Virus record (IMG/VR): IMGVR_UViG_3300018080_000003
Coordinates: 79,728 to 143,727 of that record
Length of the DNA: 64,000 nucleotides
From: a virus
Strand: one strand, 5' to 3'
Numbering within the stretch: the first letter of the stretch is position 1; each line of letters opens with the position of its first letter. Positions 21,850 to 30,000 of the stretch are shown here, piece after piece. The notes below the pieces were generated by a model, which was not told the origin of the DNA, did no database searches, and was given only the letters and a program-made list of their open reading frames with translations. The translations under genes were made by a program, and so were the position numbers.

Positions 21850-22292
21850 CACGTTCTGGATACTCCGACGACTTTGGCTGCGGTGGCCCTGAAGAGATGT
21901 GGGCCAACATCCGCTACCGAGGAGCCGTCAAGTCAGCTATCCGTGGCAAGCGCGGCCAGCGCCTGCTCCGCAACCTTCGTGACGCCCTCGACGCGATGCC
22001 CGTCAAAGAACTGATCGAGATGGAGATGCAGGCCCCCTCAGGGGCCTACTGCGCCCTAGGGGCGCTCGCTGCGCATGAGGGGCGCGACCTGAAGGAGATG
22101 CGCTTCGACGATGAGACCGACGCTGAGCGCATCGCGGAGGATTTCGACGTCGCGACCTCTCTGATCCGAGAGATCGTTTTCGAGAACGACGACGACTTCG
22201 GACCCTACACCAAGGACACGGCCGAGGTCCGAAAGCGGCGCTGGAAGCGCGTGCGGAGCTGGGTCGAGAGTCAGATCCGAGAGAGGCCATGA
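21846..22292 (+). CDS. DUF6197-like protein, 148 aa
   Basis: ATGA overlap. GAYCALGALAAHEGRDL in the middle, then acidic EMRFDDETDAERIAEDFDVATSLIREIVFENDDD. This C-A-L-G-A-L motif followed by a conserved E-x-x-x-x-N-D stretch is common to a phage family of unknown function; the protein at 20563 is a shorter member. Confidence 0.72.
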   Translation: MTRSGYSDDFGCGGPEEMWANIRYRGAVKSAIRGKRGQRLLRNLRDALDAMPVKELIEMEMQAPSGAYCALGALAAHEGRDLKEMRFDDETDAERIAEDFDVATSLIREIVFENDDDFGPYTKDTAEVRKRRWKRVRSWVESQIRERP

Positions 22293-22825
22293 CCGACCAC
22301 CGCGTCCCGCTGTTCAACCACCAGCCCGTGCAGAAGTTCCACGTCAGCAACAAGGGCGAGTACGGCATCTTCCTCCTCGATGGCAACACGCTCATCATCT
22401 ACAGCAGCTTCGGGAGCTACGGCCATCACTGGAGCCATCCGGGGGCAGACATCCGGAAGTTCCTCCTCAAGGTCGAGAAGAGCTACTTGCTGAGCAAGCT
22501 CTGTCCCTCCAACTGGTACACCTACTCTCGCACCGACTACGACAAGACCTTCCAGCGCGTGCGTGAAGAGATCCTTCGCGACCGCCGCGACGGCGGTCTG
22601 ACCAAGGAGCAAGCGAGGGAGGAGTGGAAGCTCTCTGAGCAGATCCTAGCGCACCACGAAGGCTACCTCTGGGAGTGGTACGAGCACACGAGGCTGCAAG
22701 ATGCGCACGAGCTGACGGTCATGCAGCCCTACCCCGGACAGCTCGAAGGTCTCTACCGAGATCTCTGGCCCGGGTTCAGAGCCATGCTCCAAGAAGACCT
22801 AAACCCCAAGCAGTACCTCGCATGA
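22289..22825 (+). CDS. Hypothetical phage protein, 178 aa
   Basis: ATGA overlap. Aromatic strands (IFLLDGNTLIIYSSFGSYGHHWSHPG, WYTYSRTDYDKTF) then charged helices (ILRDRRDGGLTKEQAREEWK). No catalytic motif. Similar Y-S-S-x-G-S-Y-x-x-x-W proteins occur in phages. Confidence 0.73.
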   Translation: MTDHRVPLFNHQPVQKFHVSNKGEYGIFLLDGNTLIIYSSFGSYGHHWSHPGADIRKFLLKVEKSYLLSKLCPSNWYTYSRTDYDKTFQRVREEILRDRRDGGLTKEQAREEWKLSEQILAHHEGYLWEWYEHTRLQDAHELTVMQPYPGQLEGLYRDLWPGFRAMLQEDLNPKQYLA

Positions 22826-23007
22826 GGTTCCGCATCAGAGGGGCACGCTGGTTCAAAATGCTCCAGCAGAAGTCTAAGGTCGTCGCGAAGAAGATAGGGC
22901 TCTCGTACCCCAGCGATGACCCCGACATCATGGCCAAGGTCCACGCAGAAGCTGAGCGCCAAATGACGACTCGACTGACCGAAGCTTTCAGGAAGGAGAC
23001 CCAGTGA
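22822..23007 (+). CDS. Small basic protein, 61 aa
   Basis: ATGA overlap. Very basic N-terminus (MRFRIRGARWFKMLQQKSKVV) and an acidic-to-polar helical end. Nucleic-acid binding plausible. Overlaps the next GTG start. Confidence 0.65.
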   Translation: MRFRIRGARWFKMLQQKSKVVAKKIGLSYPSDDPDIMAKVHAEAERQMTTRLTEAFRKETQ

Positions 23008-23369
23008 AGATCAACTACCGCAACATGCTCGAAAAACTTGCCATCCAAGCAAGGCGGGCTCTCGCCACGGCCAAGCCTGATCCTGCCGAAGAGTTTCGGT
23101 GCGAAGAATTCAAGCGCCTCCACCAGATGAGCGAGAAGGTGCTCGGAGAGCTTCAGTCTGAAGGCAACGCACCAGACGAATGGTTCGAGAAGCTGAAGCC
23201 GCACGATGCGATCTACGACAACCACGAGAAGCAGGTCGTCTTCGCTCTCACCAACTACGACCACAACGAAGGCGGCATCTATGTGGAGTGGCGCGAGGGC
23301 AAGAAAGTCCTGCAGACCTTCATCCCCAAGAAGATCCTCAAAGAGGACATGGTCAAATGGAATCCGTAG
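23004..23369 (+). CDS. Hypothetical protein, 121 aa, GTG start
   Basis: GTGAAG overlaps the previous stop after GGAGACCCA. Basic helix, then KVLGELQSEGN and YDHNEGGIYVEWREGKKVLQ beta hairpin. Function unknown. Confidence 0.7.
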   Translation: MKINYRNMLEKLAIQARRALATAKPDPAEEFRCEEFKRLHQMSEKVLGELQSEGNAPDEWFEKLKPHDAIYDNHEKQVVFALTNYDHNEGGIYVEWREGKKVLQTFIPKKILKEDMVKWNP

Positions 23370-23680
23370 ACTTCGAGGCCTACAACCGATTCCTCGCCGC
23401 ACGAGGCAGGTACCTGCGGGAGAGCGGCTGGACCCCATGGATCGATGGGAACCATCTAAACCGCCTTCAGAGCGCAGAGGGGGCGCCCATCGTGCTGTGG
23501 AAGCCACCGCCGTGGATCCATGCCGACCGGCCCTACATGGACACCGAGACTGCAATATCTTGGCAGACCAACGAACACGCCATCGAACTGAAGCACCTCG
23601 GCCGCGCCATCGCCGAGCGCGAGCGCGAGCGCGCCCGGAAACAAAAGAAGAAGTGCCTTGTGTCCTTGGAGGAGAGATGA
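23357..23680 (+). CDS. Hypothetical protein, 107 aa
   Basis: ATG 13 bases inside the previous gene, which ends at 23369. Tryptophan-rich (SGWTPWIDGNHL, VLWKPPPWIHAD) and a basic C-terminal helix AERERERARKQKKK. Function unknown. Confidence 0.66.
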   Translation: MESVDFEAYNRFLAARGRYLRESGWTPWIDGNHLNRLQSAEGAPIVLWKPPPWIHADRPYMDTETAISWQTNEHAIELKHLGRAIAERERERARKQKKKCLVSLEER

Positions 23681-23772
23681 GCCTAAAGCCTGGAGTCGTG
23701 CTCCGCACGCGGAAGATCGACACCTACTCTGACGTCCCGGAAGGAGAGGGAGAGAAAGAAGAAGATGAGTGA
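23677..23772 (+). CDS. Microprotein, 31 aa
   Basis: ATG at 23677 follows GGAGGAG, overlaps the previous stop and itself overlaps the next start. MSLKPGVVLRTRKIDTYSD then an acidic tail. Very small but well placed in the operon. Confidence 0.55.
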   Translation: MSLKPGVVLRTRKIDTYSDVPEGEGEKEEDE

Positions 23773-23953
23773 TCAAGAATACGAGGCCCTCAAGAGCCTA
23801 CAGGCTGCTTCCAGGGCGCTGTCTCGGTGCGCCGAGCGCGTCAGGCTCTACGACTTGACACTCCAGAGCGCGCGCTACGCCATTTCGTCCGACCTCGATG
23901 AGATCGACGCCCACATCCAAGATGTACGAGAGAGGGTAGAAGACGATGAGTGA
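23765..23953 (+). CDS. Small helical protein, 62 aa
   Basis: Overlaps both neighbours by eight bases. Heptad-like helix ALKSLQAASRALSRCAERVRLY and acidic end RERVEDDE. Function unknown. Confidence 0.68.
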   Translation: MSDQEYEALKSLQAASRALSRCAERVRLYDLTLQSARYAISSDLDEIDAHIQDVRERVEDDE

Positions 23954-24242
23954 CGAAACCCAGCCCCTCCTCCGCGTCGATGCCGTCAACGACACGCTCG
24001 CCGCCTACCGGGTCGACGTCGACCAAGGAGTCACACCAAGCTCCTGGGCACGCATTCTCGCTGGATCCGTTGAAGCCATCGTCTCCGAAACCTTCCGCGT
24101 CGGCGCCCATCCTCCCCACGCGACCCCTGAGCAGATGAAAGCCCTCATCGCGGCACACTTCGTCTCCGAAATGGTCAACCCTCAACACGCCGTCGCCCCC
24201 AACTTCGCCGTCATCGACGGCGGAAAGAGCGAAGAGTCATGA
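23946..24242 (+). CDS. Hypothetical protein, 98 aa
   Basis: Overlaps the previous gene. TLAAYRVDVDQGVTPSSWARIL then helix SVEAIVSETF and MKALIAAHFVSEMVNPQHA. Function unknown. Confidence 0.7.
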   Translation: MSDETQPLLRVDAVNDTLAAYRVDVDQGVTPSSWARILAGSVEAIVSETFRVGAHPPHATPEQMKALIAAHFVSEMVNPQHAVAPNFAVIDGGKSEES

Positions 24243-24745
24243 AGCCTGCCGTCATGAAGGCGCCCTACTTCTTCTCCACCCGCGATGTGCAAGACTGGCT
24301 CAAGGAGAAGGCAGAAGAGCCTGGCGGGGCCGAGTGTCCCTGCTGTGGCCAGCTCGTCAAAACGTACCGGCGCTCCATCAGTCCAAAGGCAGCCCGATGG
24401 CTGCTGTGGCTGTGCAAATACTACGACGGCATCGTCGTGGGGCAGCCAGACAGACCCGTTGACGAGATTTGGATCAGCACCACCCACTACCCCGTCAAGG
24501 GTGGCGACTACGCCAAGCTCCGCCACTGGGGGCTCGTACGCAAGAAGCCGAAGGACGTGAGCGATAAGAGCCGCAAGGCCGGCATGTGGCAGCCCACGGG
24601 CCTCGGCATCCGCTTTGCGAAGGGACAGGAAAGCGTCCCGAAGTACTGCTACATGCAGCTCGGCCAAGTCATCTCCAAGTCTGTCGAAACCATCCACATC
24701 GGAGACATTCTCAAAGGAGAAGTCTTCCAGTCCCCTGGCCCATGA
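24239..24745 (+). CDS. CPCC zinc-motif conserved phage protein, 168 aa
   Basis: ATGA overlap. CPCCGQLVKTYRRSI, helix ARWLLWLCKYYDG, GGDYAKLRHWGLVRKKP, and GMWQPTGLGIRFAKG in order. This C-P-x-C-G-Q...G-D-Y-x-K-L-R-x-W-G-L...G-x-W-x-x-T pattern is a widespread phage family of unknown function with a likely winged-helix core. Confidence 0.76.
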   Translation: MKPAVMKAPYFFSTRDVQDWLKEKAEEPGGAECPCCGQLVKTYRRSISPKAARWLLWLCKYYDGIVVGQPDRPVDEIWISTTHYPVKGGDYAKLRHWGLVRKKPKDVSDKSRKAGMWQPTGLGIRFAKGQESVPKYCYMQLGQVISKSVETIHIGDILKGEVFQSPGP

Positions 24746-24924
24746 AGAGAATCTACCAAGCCGAGTTCGACCACCTGGACCGTCAGATCCAAAGCCTACT
24801 CCTCAAGGCAAGCCAGAGCGGCGACCGAGATGGGCCATCCATCAGCGCCGAGCTGCGGATGATGGTCTACGACCTCGCCAAGACGCAGAAGCGGATGCTC
24901 AAACTGATGGAGCGCATGGCATGA
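24742..24924 (+). CDS. Small helical protein, 60 aa
   Basis: ATGA overlap. FDHLDRQIQSLLLKASQSGD and AKTQKRMLKLMERMA helices, likely a coiled-coil pair. Function unknown. Confidence 0.68.
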   Translation: MKRIYQAEFDHLDRQIQSLLLKASQSGDRDGPSISAELRMMVYDLAKTQKRMLKLMERMA

Positions 24925-25199
24925 TCATCTACCTCGCCGTCAGGGGCAGCCGTGCCCAGGGCGACAAGCTCTACAACCAGCTCCTCTTCGAGACGTTGCT
25001 CGTCACCGTCGACCTGGAGAAGGCGATCATCGTCGCTCGTGACTACGCCAAGAGATACGGGATGAACGACATGAGCCCCCTGCTGCCCAGAGAAGGCAAG
25101 ATTCGAGCGATTTGGAGCGGAGAAGAAGGCCAGACCTGGGTCGAACGTCACTTGGTCAAAGACCTCATCATCAACCTGGACGACATCGATGACCCTTGA
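24921..25199 (+). CDS. Hypothetical protein, 92 aa
   Basis: ATGA overlap. MIIYLAVRGSRAQGDKLYN beta-alpha start, LETLLVTVDLEKAIIVARDYAKRYG, and an acidic end. Function unknown. Confidence 0.7.
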   Translation: MIIYLAVRGSRAQGDKLYNQLLFETLLVTVDLEKAIIVARDYAKRYGMNDMSPLLPREGKIRAIWSGEEGQTWVERHLVKDLIINLDDIDDP

Positions 25200-25374
25200 G
25201 ACGCTCATCGGGATCCAAACCGGCCTCGGCATCTACCTCGGCGTCCAGGCGCTCTACTGGAACTGGCGCCACAGACGACTGAAAGGAGAGCTGGCGAAGA
25301 CGTCCGGCGTCCTGGAAGAGCTGAACACTCGACTGGAAAAGATGAACCAACATCTTCGAAAGAAAAAGAAATGA
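25189..25374 (+). CDS. Small membrane-anchored coiled-coil protein, 61 aa
   Basis: Overlaps the previous gene by 11 bases. A hydrophobic N-terminal segment (LIGIQTGLGIYLGVQALYW) then a basic coiled coil ending NQHLRKKKK. Likely inner-membrane anchored with the coil in the cytoplasm. Function unknown. Confidence 0.65.
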   Translation: MTLETLIGIQTGLGIYLGVQALYWNWRHRRLKGELAKTSGVLEELNTRLEKMNQHLRKKKK

Positions 25375-25919
25375 ACTACTACTTCGACACCGAATTCATG
25401 GAAGATGGCAAGACCATCGAGCTGCTCAGCATCGGCATCGTCGCCGAGGATGGTCGTGAGCTGTACCTGGAGAACAGCGAGGCGGACCACTCAAAGGCCA
25501 ACGCGTTCGTCAAGGCGGAGGTGCTTCCCTACCTTGAGCGCTCAGAGGAGGTACTCAGGACGAAGAAGCAGATTGCTAAAGCCGTCCGCAAGTTCTGCCT
25601 TGACGACCTGAACAACCTGCAGCGACAGGCCCAGCACCAGTTCTGGGCCTACTACTGCGCCTACGACTGGGTCGTCATGTGTCAGCTTTTCGGCAACATG
25701 ACCGACCTCCCGGAAGGCTTCCCCATGTGGTGCCACGACCTCATGCAGACGGGTGTGGAAGTCAGAAAAGTTACCCACGAGAAGAACTGCTGGATCGCAG
25801 GCGGCGACGTCAAGTTCCGCATCCCCGGCTTCAACAAGCATCACGCCCTCCACGACGCCCGCTGGTGCAAGCTGGCATATCACGCCATCGAGCAGGTGCG
25901 AGACAAGCGAGGCTTCTGA
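25371..25919 (+). CDS. DEDDh 3'-5' exoribonuclease-like protein
   Basis: 182 residues, ATGA overlap. D6-T-E8 in YFDTEFM, a central YDW with D99, and H157-x4-D162 in a HHALHDAR segment give the DEDDh set of the Rv2179c-like family, which degrades RNA from the 3' end. Length fits the family. With the DHH phosphoesterase and dNMP kinase it suggests nucleotide recycling. Confidence 0.82.
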   Translation: MNYYFDTEFMEDGKTIELLSIGIVAEDGRELYLENSEADHSKANAFVKAEVLPYLERSEEVLRTKKQIAKAVRKFCLDDLNNLQRQAQHQFWAYYCAYDWVVMCQLFGNMTDLPEGFPMWCHDLMQTGVEVRKVTHEKNCWIAGGDVKFRIPGFNKHHALHDARWCKLAYHAIEQVRDKRGF

Positions 25920-26152
25920 TGAAAATCAGGGAAGGGCTCATCGAGCCCCAGAATGAGCGTGAGAAGGAGATCGAAGCTGAGGAGTCTCTCTGCTTCGAAA
26001 TCCAAGAGCTGATCGCAAAGGCCGTAGAGTCAGCGGATCGTTCCCAGGATGACTACCAACACCTCCTTCATCCAGACGCCGAGCTGACCTTCAGACAGGT
26101 CGCACGAGAACTTCACCACCTCGGCTTCAGACTCATCCTCAGCCTAAAGTGA
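25919..26152 (+). CDS. Acidic helical protein, 77 aa
   Basis: TGATG junction. NEREKEIEAEESLCFEIQELI and helical end REL-x-H-L-G-F-R. Function unknown. Confidence 0.68.
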   Translation: MKIREGLIEPQNEREKEIEAEESLCFEIQELIAKAVESADRSQDDYQHLLHPDAELTFRQVARELHHLGFRLILSLK

Positions 26153-26265
26153 TCATTCTCAGCATCGCCTTGGCGGTATGTCTCGCCATCGCAGCCAACA
26201 GCATTGCCATCTGGAGCCTCCACAAGCGGCTCAAGGACCTTGAAAAGGAAAGGGAAGAGCCATGA
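26149..26265 (+). CDS. Small single-pass membrane protein, 38 aa
   Basis: GTG at 26149 overlaps the previous stop and the TGA overlaps the next start. A hydrophobic IILSIALAVCLAIAANSIAIW segment then basic and acidic residues KRLKDLEKEREEP. Tightly fitted in the operon, so likely real despite its size. Confidence 0.6.
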   Translation: MIILSIALAVCLAIAANSIAIWSLHKRLKDLEKEREEP

Positions 26266-26591
26266 ACAAGGGAGACCGCGTCGGTGCCATCCTCGGCGCC
26301 GACTACGACAACGACACCGTCCAAGTGCTCGGGTACGGAACGTTTCAGGGCTACGAAGTGCCGCCGCCTGATGACGGCTGGATTGCCCAGGCGCTTCACG
26401 ACGTGAAGCAGACCAACGCGAAGATCCTCCTCGACACCGGAGAGGTCGTCTGGGGCTGCCAGTGCTGGTGGGGGCTGGAGAACGAGGTGAAAGAGAAGAT
26501 CGACCGCTTCAAGGACAACGGCTGGGAGATCAAACATACAACCATCGCTGCCGCGCTCGAAAAGGCCAAGGCAGAGGAGTCACTCGGATGA
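26262..26591 (+). CDS. Hypothetical protein, 109 aa
   Basis: ATGA overlap. GDRVGAILGADYDNDTVQVLGYGTFQG is a beta-barrel-like start, GEVVWGCQCWWG in the middle, helical end. Function unknown. Confidence 0.72.
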   Translation: MNKGDRVGAILGADYDNDTVQVLGYGTFQGYEVPPPDDGWIAQALHDVKQTNAKILLDTGEVVWGCQCWWGLENEVKEKIDRFKDNGWEIKHTTIAAALEKAKAEESLG

Positions 26592-26860
26592 GAATCTACG
26601 CCATCTTCGGACAACGCAACTGCACCTATGAGGACGAGTACGCGCCCGAGCTTCTCGAAGCCTGGGACGAGTACGCCATCGATGAAAACGAGCAAGGCTG
26701 GGACGAGAAGCTCGACAAGTGGTTTTCGATGCAAGGGCCCAGCAAGGAGTTCTCCAAGATCGAAGTGTTCCACATCGAGGTCGACGAAGAGATGATCTAC
26801 AGGGTGCTGCGCACCTCACCCGAACTCGGCGCTCTCATCCAGAAGGCTCCGGCGTCATGA
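26588..26860 (+). CDS. Hypothetical protein, 90 aa
   Basis: ATGA overlap. MRIYAIFGQRNC beta-alpha start; YEDEYAPELLEAWDEYAIDE acidic helix, then KIEVFHIEVDEEMIYRVL. Function unknown. Confidence 0.7.
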   Translation: MRIYAIFGQRNCTYEDEYAPELLEAWDEYAIDENEQGWDEKLDKWFSMQGPSKEFSKIEVFHIEVDEEMIYRVLRTSPELGALIQKAPAS

Positions 26861-27282
26861 GCAGCGGCAACAAGTACGTGGACGGTGCCATCATCCGTGC
26901 GCTGGCTCAACTGGCGCGTGACCAGCACCTGATCGATGAGATCATCAACGACAGCATCGACCGAGGAGAGCTGGTTCAGCGAGCCAGTTACGAGCTGATG
27001 TTTCTGCGGGGCGGCTTCCCGAAGCACGTCGTCAAGCAGCGGAAGAAGAAGTGGATCAAGGTCAACCGTCACAACATCGACTTCAACAAGCGCCATGGCG
27101 ACAGCCGGCCTCCCTTGTCGGTGAAGCAGTCTGGAGAGCCCGTCATGAAGGGGCATCAACTCGTCGCCAAGCTTCCCAGCGGCAACGAGGCCTTCCGCGT
27201 CGTCTACAACCCCGACAAGCCCCTGAGCTGCGGGGCGACGGTGTGGATCGAGACCAACCTAGAAATCGAGGTCGTAGACTGA
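26857..27282 (+). CDS. Hypothetical protein, 141 aa
   Basis: ATGA overlap. Helical start, then a strongly basic middle (KHVVKQRKKKWIKVNRHN) and a beta C-terminus LVAKLPSGNEAFRVVYN. Possibly nucleic-acid binding. Function unknown. Confidence 0.7.
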   Translation: MSSGNKYVDGAIIRALAQLARDQHLIDEIINDSIDRGELVQRASYELMFLRGGFPKHVVKQRKKKWIKVNRHNIDFNKRHGDSRPPLSVKQSGEPVMKGHQLVAKLPSGNEAFRVVYNPDKPLSCGATVWIETNLEIEVVD

Positions 27283-27283
27283 G

Positions 27284-27490
27284 ATGCCACAGTTTCCAAA
27301 CAAGGGTCATCGCATCTGGGCTGTCTTGATGCTCATATTTGGAGTCTTCCTCCTGCTCCCCCTCGCGGTCATCGTCGTGGCCACAATCTTGAGCCGGTTC
27401 GGAGACACTGGGAAGCTCTTGGCCATCCTCTTCATGGGCGCTGTCCTGGCGCGATGGATCTACAACCTCACAAAGAAGGAGCCGTCATGA
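27284..27490 (+). CDS. Membrane protein, 68 aa
   Basis: Two hydrophobic segments (IWAVLMLIFGVFLLLPLAVI and LLAILFMGAVLARWIY). Starts just after the previous stop. Likely two-pass. Function unknown; a lysis or membrane-modifying role is only speculative. Confidence 0.68.
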   Translation: MPQFPNKGHRIWAVLMLIFGVFLLLPLAVIVVATILSRFGDTGKLLAILFMGAVLARWIYNLTKKEPS

Positions 27491-27813
27491 TGAATCTCTA
27501 CCAGAAGATGCAAGACACCGAGCCCGGCAGGTACGCCGTAGCCATCGCGGAGATCCTCTACGACCCGGGCCGCCTGAACCGGAAGGGCAACGACGAACTT
27601 CGGAAGGAGCTGACCAGGGCTCAGCACTACCTGGAAGCCATCGCACACGAGAAGCTCCGCAAGGAGCACCCCTGGATCGAGGGCTTCATCAGCGCCGCTA
27701 CACGAGAGATGAAAGAGGAGCTTCAGGGGCTGAAGAAAGAGCTTCAAGAGCTGAGAGAAGAGAACGAACGCCTTGAGCTTGAGAGCCGAGGCACCAGCGA
27801 CCTCATGACATGA
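27487..27813 (+). CDS. Coiled-coil protein, 108 aa
   Basis: ATGATG start overlapping the previous stop. N-terminal helix, then a long coil KEELQGLKKELQELREENER. No TM segment. Function unknown. Confidence 0.7.
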   Translation: MMNLYQKMQDTEPGRYAVAIAEILYDPGRLNRKGNDELRKELTRAQHYLEAIAHEKLRKEHPWIEGFISAATREMKEELQGLKKELQELREENERLELESRGTSDLMT

Positions 27814-28058
27814 ACGGAAGCTGGATCCTCAAGCCCAAACTCTACCGGATGCTCCACGCCATCGGCCACCGCGTAGCCTTCGCCGACGAGGTGGATGGCC
27901 TCGACGACTGGATCATGCACCGGCTCACATGGGTCAAGACGCAAGCCAGACAATCAGGCTGGGATGAGGACCAGATCGATGAAGCCGTCATGGACGGGTT
28001 GGTCACTGGTCGGGCTGCAGCCTTTCAGCACTTGACCCAAGGACCAAGGCGGGTGTAA
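27810..28058 (+). CDS. Hypothetical protein, 82 aa
   Basis: ATGA overlap. GSWILKPKLYRMLHAIGHRVAF, HRLTWVKTQARQSG and helical end. Its TAA lies inside the GTAAC-N4-GTTAC dyad at 28055-28068. Function unknown. Confidence 0.7.
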   Translation: MNGSWILKPKLYRMLHAIGHRVAFADEVDGLDDWIMHRLTWVKTQARQSGWDEDQIDEAVMDGLVTGRAAAFQHLTQGPRRV

Positions 28059-28078
28059 CGTGCGTTACAAAAGGGGAG
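28032..28078 (+). promoter_or_regulatory. GTAAC dyad and possible promoter
   Basis: TTGACC (28032-28037), then 17 bases, then GTAAC-GTGC-GTTAC (28055-28068), then AAAAGGGGAGC before the next start. The spacing from TTGAC to the dyad differs from the 14088 and 19531 sites. Confidence 0.5.
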
Positions 28079-28082
28079 CAAG

Positions 28083-28334
28083 ATGTCAACGAAGCGCGAG
28101 AGCTTCTTTCTAGAAACCGATCTTACGGTCGACGAGGCCGAAGAGCTAGACGCGGAGATGGCCATCGCAGAGCGACACCTGCTCTTTGCCCTTCAGGTCG
28201 CTCGGCGTGCGCGCCGCAACGACGTCAGCCGCTACCAGAAGAAGCTCCTCGACGATGTGCGAGCCATCCGTCGCATGACCGTCCCCGTCTGCAAGGCTGC
28301 GAAGAAGATTCAGAAGAAAGAACAAGCGAAGTGA
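28083..28334 (+). CDS. Small basic helical protein, 83 aa
   Basis: ATG after AAAGGGGAGCAAG, directly downstream of the GTAAC dyad at 28055. Acidic start (DEAEELDAEMAIAERHL) then a basic helix (RRARRNDVSRYQKK) and KKIQKKEQAK. Function unknown. Confidence 0.72.
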   Translation: MSTKRESFFLETDLTVDEAEELDAEMAIAERHLLFALQVARRARRNDVSRYQKKLLDDVRAIRRMTVPVCKAAKKIQKKEQAK

Positions 28335-28804
28335 TCAACGGACCCTTTTCCTTCCGCATCCAGAACCTGCACGTGAAGCACGGCAAGATGACTTGGGTGG
28401 ACTCCGCCGCTGGCGGCTTCTTCAGTCACTTCGAGGACGCCTACAAGTGGGCTAAAGAGCATGCGGGTGACGAGGCCTTCTGGCGCGTCATGCCCTACAA
28501 ACCCTACATCATCGAGGGCCTCAATCCGGAGGCGAACGGCAAGCCTCGCGCACACGACAACGTCATCCAGATGCCAGACCCGATGGATGAAAAGCGAGGG
28601 CGCGTCGTGTTGGCCTTCCGAGAGATGCTCGCGATGGCAGAAAAAGGCGACATCCTCGACTACGTCACCGTCTGGGTCAAGCCAGGCGATCCTGAGTCTG
28701 TCAGTTGGCGCAGTGAGACGTCGAATGGAATCTTCCAACTCCTCGGCGCCATCAGCGTCTTCCGCGACCACATCGCGCGGAGAATTCTGGAGAGCAAGCG
28801 ATGA
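28331..28804 (+). CDS. Hypothetical protein, 157 aa, GTG start
   Basis: GTG overlaps the previous TGA. FRIQNLHVKHGKMTWVDSAAGGFFSHFEDAY, then YIIEGLNPEANG, RGRVVLAFREMLAMAEKGD and a helical end. No motif recognised. Confidence 0.72.
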   Translation: MINGPFSFRIQNLHVKHGKMTWVDSAAGGFFSHFEDAYKWAKEHAGDEAFWRVMPYKPYIIEGLNPEANGKPRAHDNVIQMPDPMDEKRGRVVLAFREMLAMAEKGDILDYVTVWVKPGDPESVSWRSETSNGIFQLLGAISVFRDHIARRILESKR

Positions 28805-29028
28805 ATGAAGAAGAGAGAAGCGATGACCTTCCTGAGGAGGGCTACTGCTATTGTGGCAGAACGCTGCCGATGTTCGCGTTCAGGCAGATGGAGAGCCAGT
28901 GTGACTCTCGTTACACTCATCGCTGCCTCTGCAAGCGCGTCTACCGCTACCACGCTCCTGAGCGAAGAGTCATGCATGTAAGCAACGACTACGCGGGGCC
29001 TGGAGAGAACCTCTACCTCGTTCACTGA
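28801..29028 (+). CDS. Cysteine-containing small protein, 75 aa
   Basis: ATGA overlap. EGYCYCGRTLPMFAFRQMESQCDSRYTHRCLCKRVYRY has C-x-C ... C ... C-x-C, a likely zinc knuckle. Function unknown. Confidence 0.7.
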   Translation: MNEEERSDDLPEEGYCYCGRTLPMFAFRQMESQCDSRYTHRCLCKRVYRYHAPERRVMHVSNDYAGPGENLYLVH

Positions 29029-29318
29029 TGTTTGAGCCCGGTCGGACGTGGGACGACACCGTCGACAAGCTTGAAGAGCGTGGCCTGCTTCAGCTGGCTC
29101 ACACCATCTGTGAGAGAAACCATGTCACCATCGACGAACTGTGCGGGCGAAGCCGCCTGCAGCACGTCGCGCTCGCGAGGTTTCATCTGTGGTTCTACCT
29201 CTACACGAAAAAGAACATGTCGACGCGAGCCATCGGGTTTCTGTTCGGGATGGATCGAACCTCAGTCATGAACGGCATCAAAGTGTACGGAGAAAGCATC
29301 TGTGAGAACCTTGAGTGA
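29028..29318 (+). CDS. DnaA domain IV-like stand-alone protein
   Basis: 96 residues. TICERNHVTIDELCGRSRLQHVALARFHLWFYLYTK followed by AIGFLFGMDRTSVMNGIK matches the DNA-binding domain IV of bacterial DnaA, including the D-R-T-S-V helix-turn-helix signature (RDH-S/T-T-V in DnaA). No AAA+ domain is present. It may bind DnaA boxes at the host or phage origin. TGATG junction. Confidence 0.8.
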   Translation: MFEPGRTWDDTVDKLEERGLLQLAHTICERNHVTIDELCGRSRLQHVALARFHLWFYLYTKKNMSTRAIGFLFGMDRTSVMNGIKVYGESICENLE

Positions 29319-30000
29319 CAGACAGCTTCTGAGAAAGTACGAGGACCAGGAGTACGGGCTCAGTTCTTCCGAGCGAGAGCGTGTCGCAGTGCTTCTCCGA
29401 AGACGCTACAGCTACCAGTTCATCCAGCGAGAGAATGAGGAATGCACAGCCGGCATCAAGCGACAGCTCGGCATCATCGCGAAAATGAGCGGCTTCACCA
29501 TCAGCTGGGGCATGAAACCAGGCCGCAACTACGACGACGGTTATGGCAAGAAGAAGGTCTTCTCCTACGAAGGGTCTCAGCGCAAGATCGCCGGATCGCG
29601 CTCTGCCAGCGATGTCATCCACGACGTCGCCCACTACCTCGTCTGCAGCGAAGAAAGGCGAGACGTGCACAACTTCGGCCTGGGCCCAGCACCTGACGAC
29701 TTCTCCCGCACGGCAGATTCGCCCGAGCTGGTCAAGGGCCAGGCGGCCTCACACGAAGAAGAGATGGCTTCCCTGCTTGGGATCCTCATCGAAGCACACC
29801 TCGGCGTCCGCTTCACCGGCACGCTCATAGAACACAACTGGGACGAGCACGAGAAGCTCCTGGACATGCTCGCCATCCTTCAGAAGAAGGGCCATGTCCA
29901 CGGGCACATCCCCGTCATCTGCAAGCAAGCCGGCCTGGCCCGCATCAACCACATCAAGCTCACCAAGAAAGCACATCATGATCATTGGTCTATCCGGTAA
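29302..30000 (+). CDS. Hypothetical phage protein with HDVAH motif, 232 aa
   Basis: GTG at 29302, or TTG at 29311. Basic start, then GFTISWGMKPGRNYDDGYG and SDVIHDVAHYLVCSEERRDVHNFGLGPAPDD, then an acidic PELVKGQAASHEEEMASLLGIL. The conserved H-D-V-A-H plus N-F-G-L-G segment recurs in phage proteins; the two histidines and a downstream H-E-E-E could hold metal, which is inference. Overlaps the dNMP kinase by 23 bases. Confidence 0.68.
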   Translation: MRTLSDRQLLRKYEDQEYGLSSSERERVAVLLRRRYSYQFIQRENEECTAGIKRQLGIIAKMSGFTISWGMKPGRNYDDGYGKKKVFSYEGSQRKIAGSRSASDVIHDVAHYLVCSEERRDVHNFGLGPAPDDFSRTADSPELVKGQAASHEEEMASLLGILIEAHLGVRFTGTLIEHNWDEHEKLLDMLAILQKKGHVHGHIPVICKQAGLARINHIKLTKKAHHDHWSIR

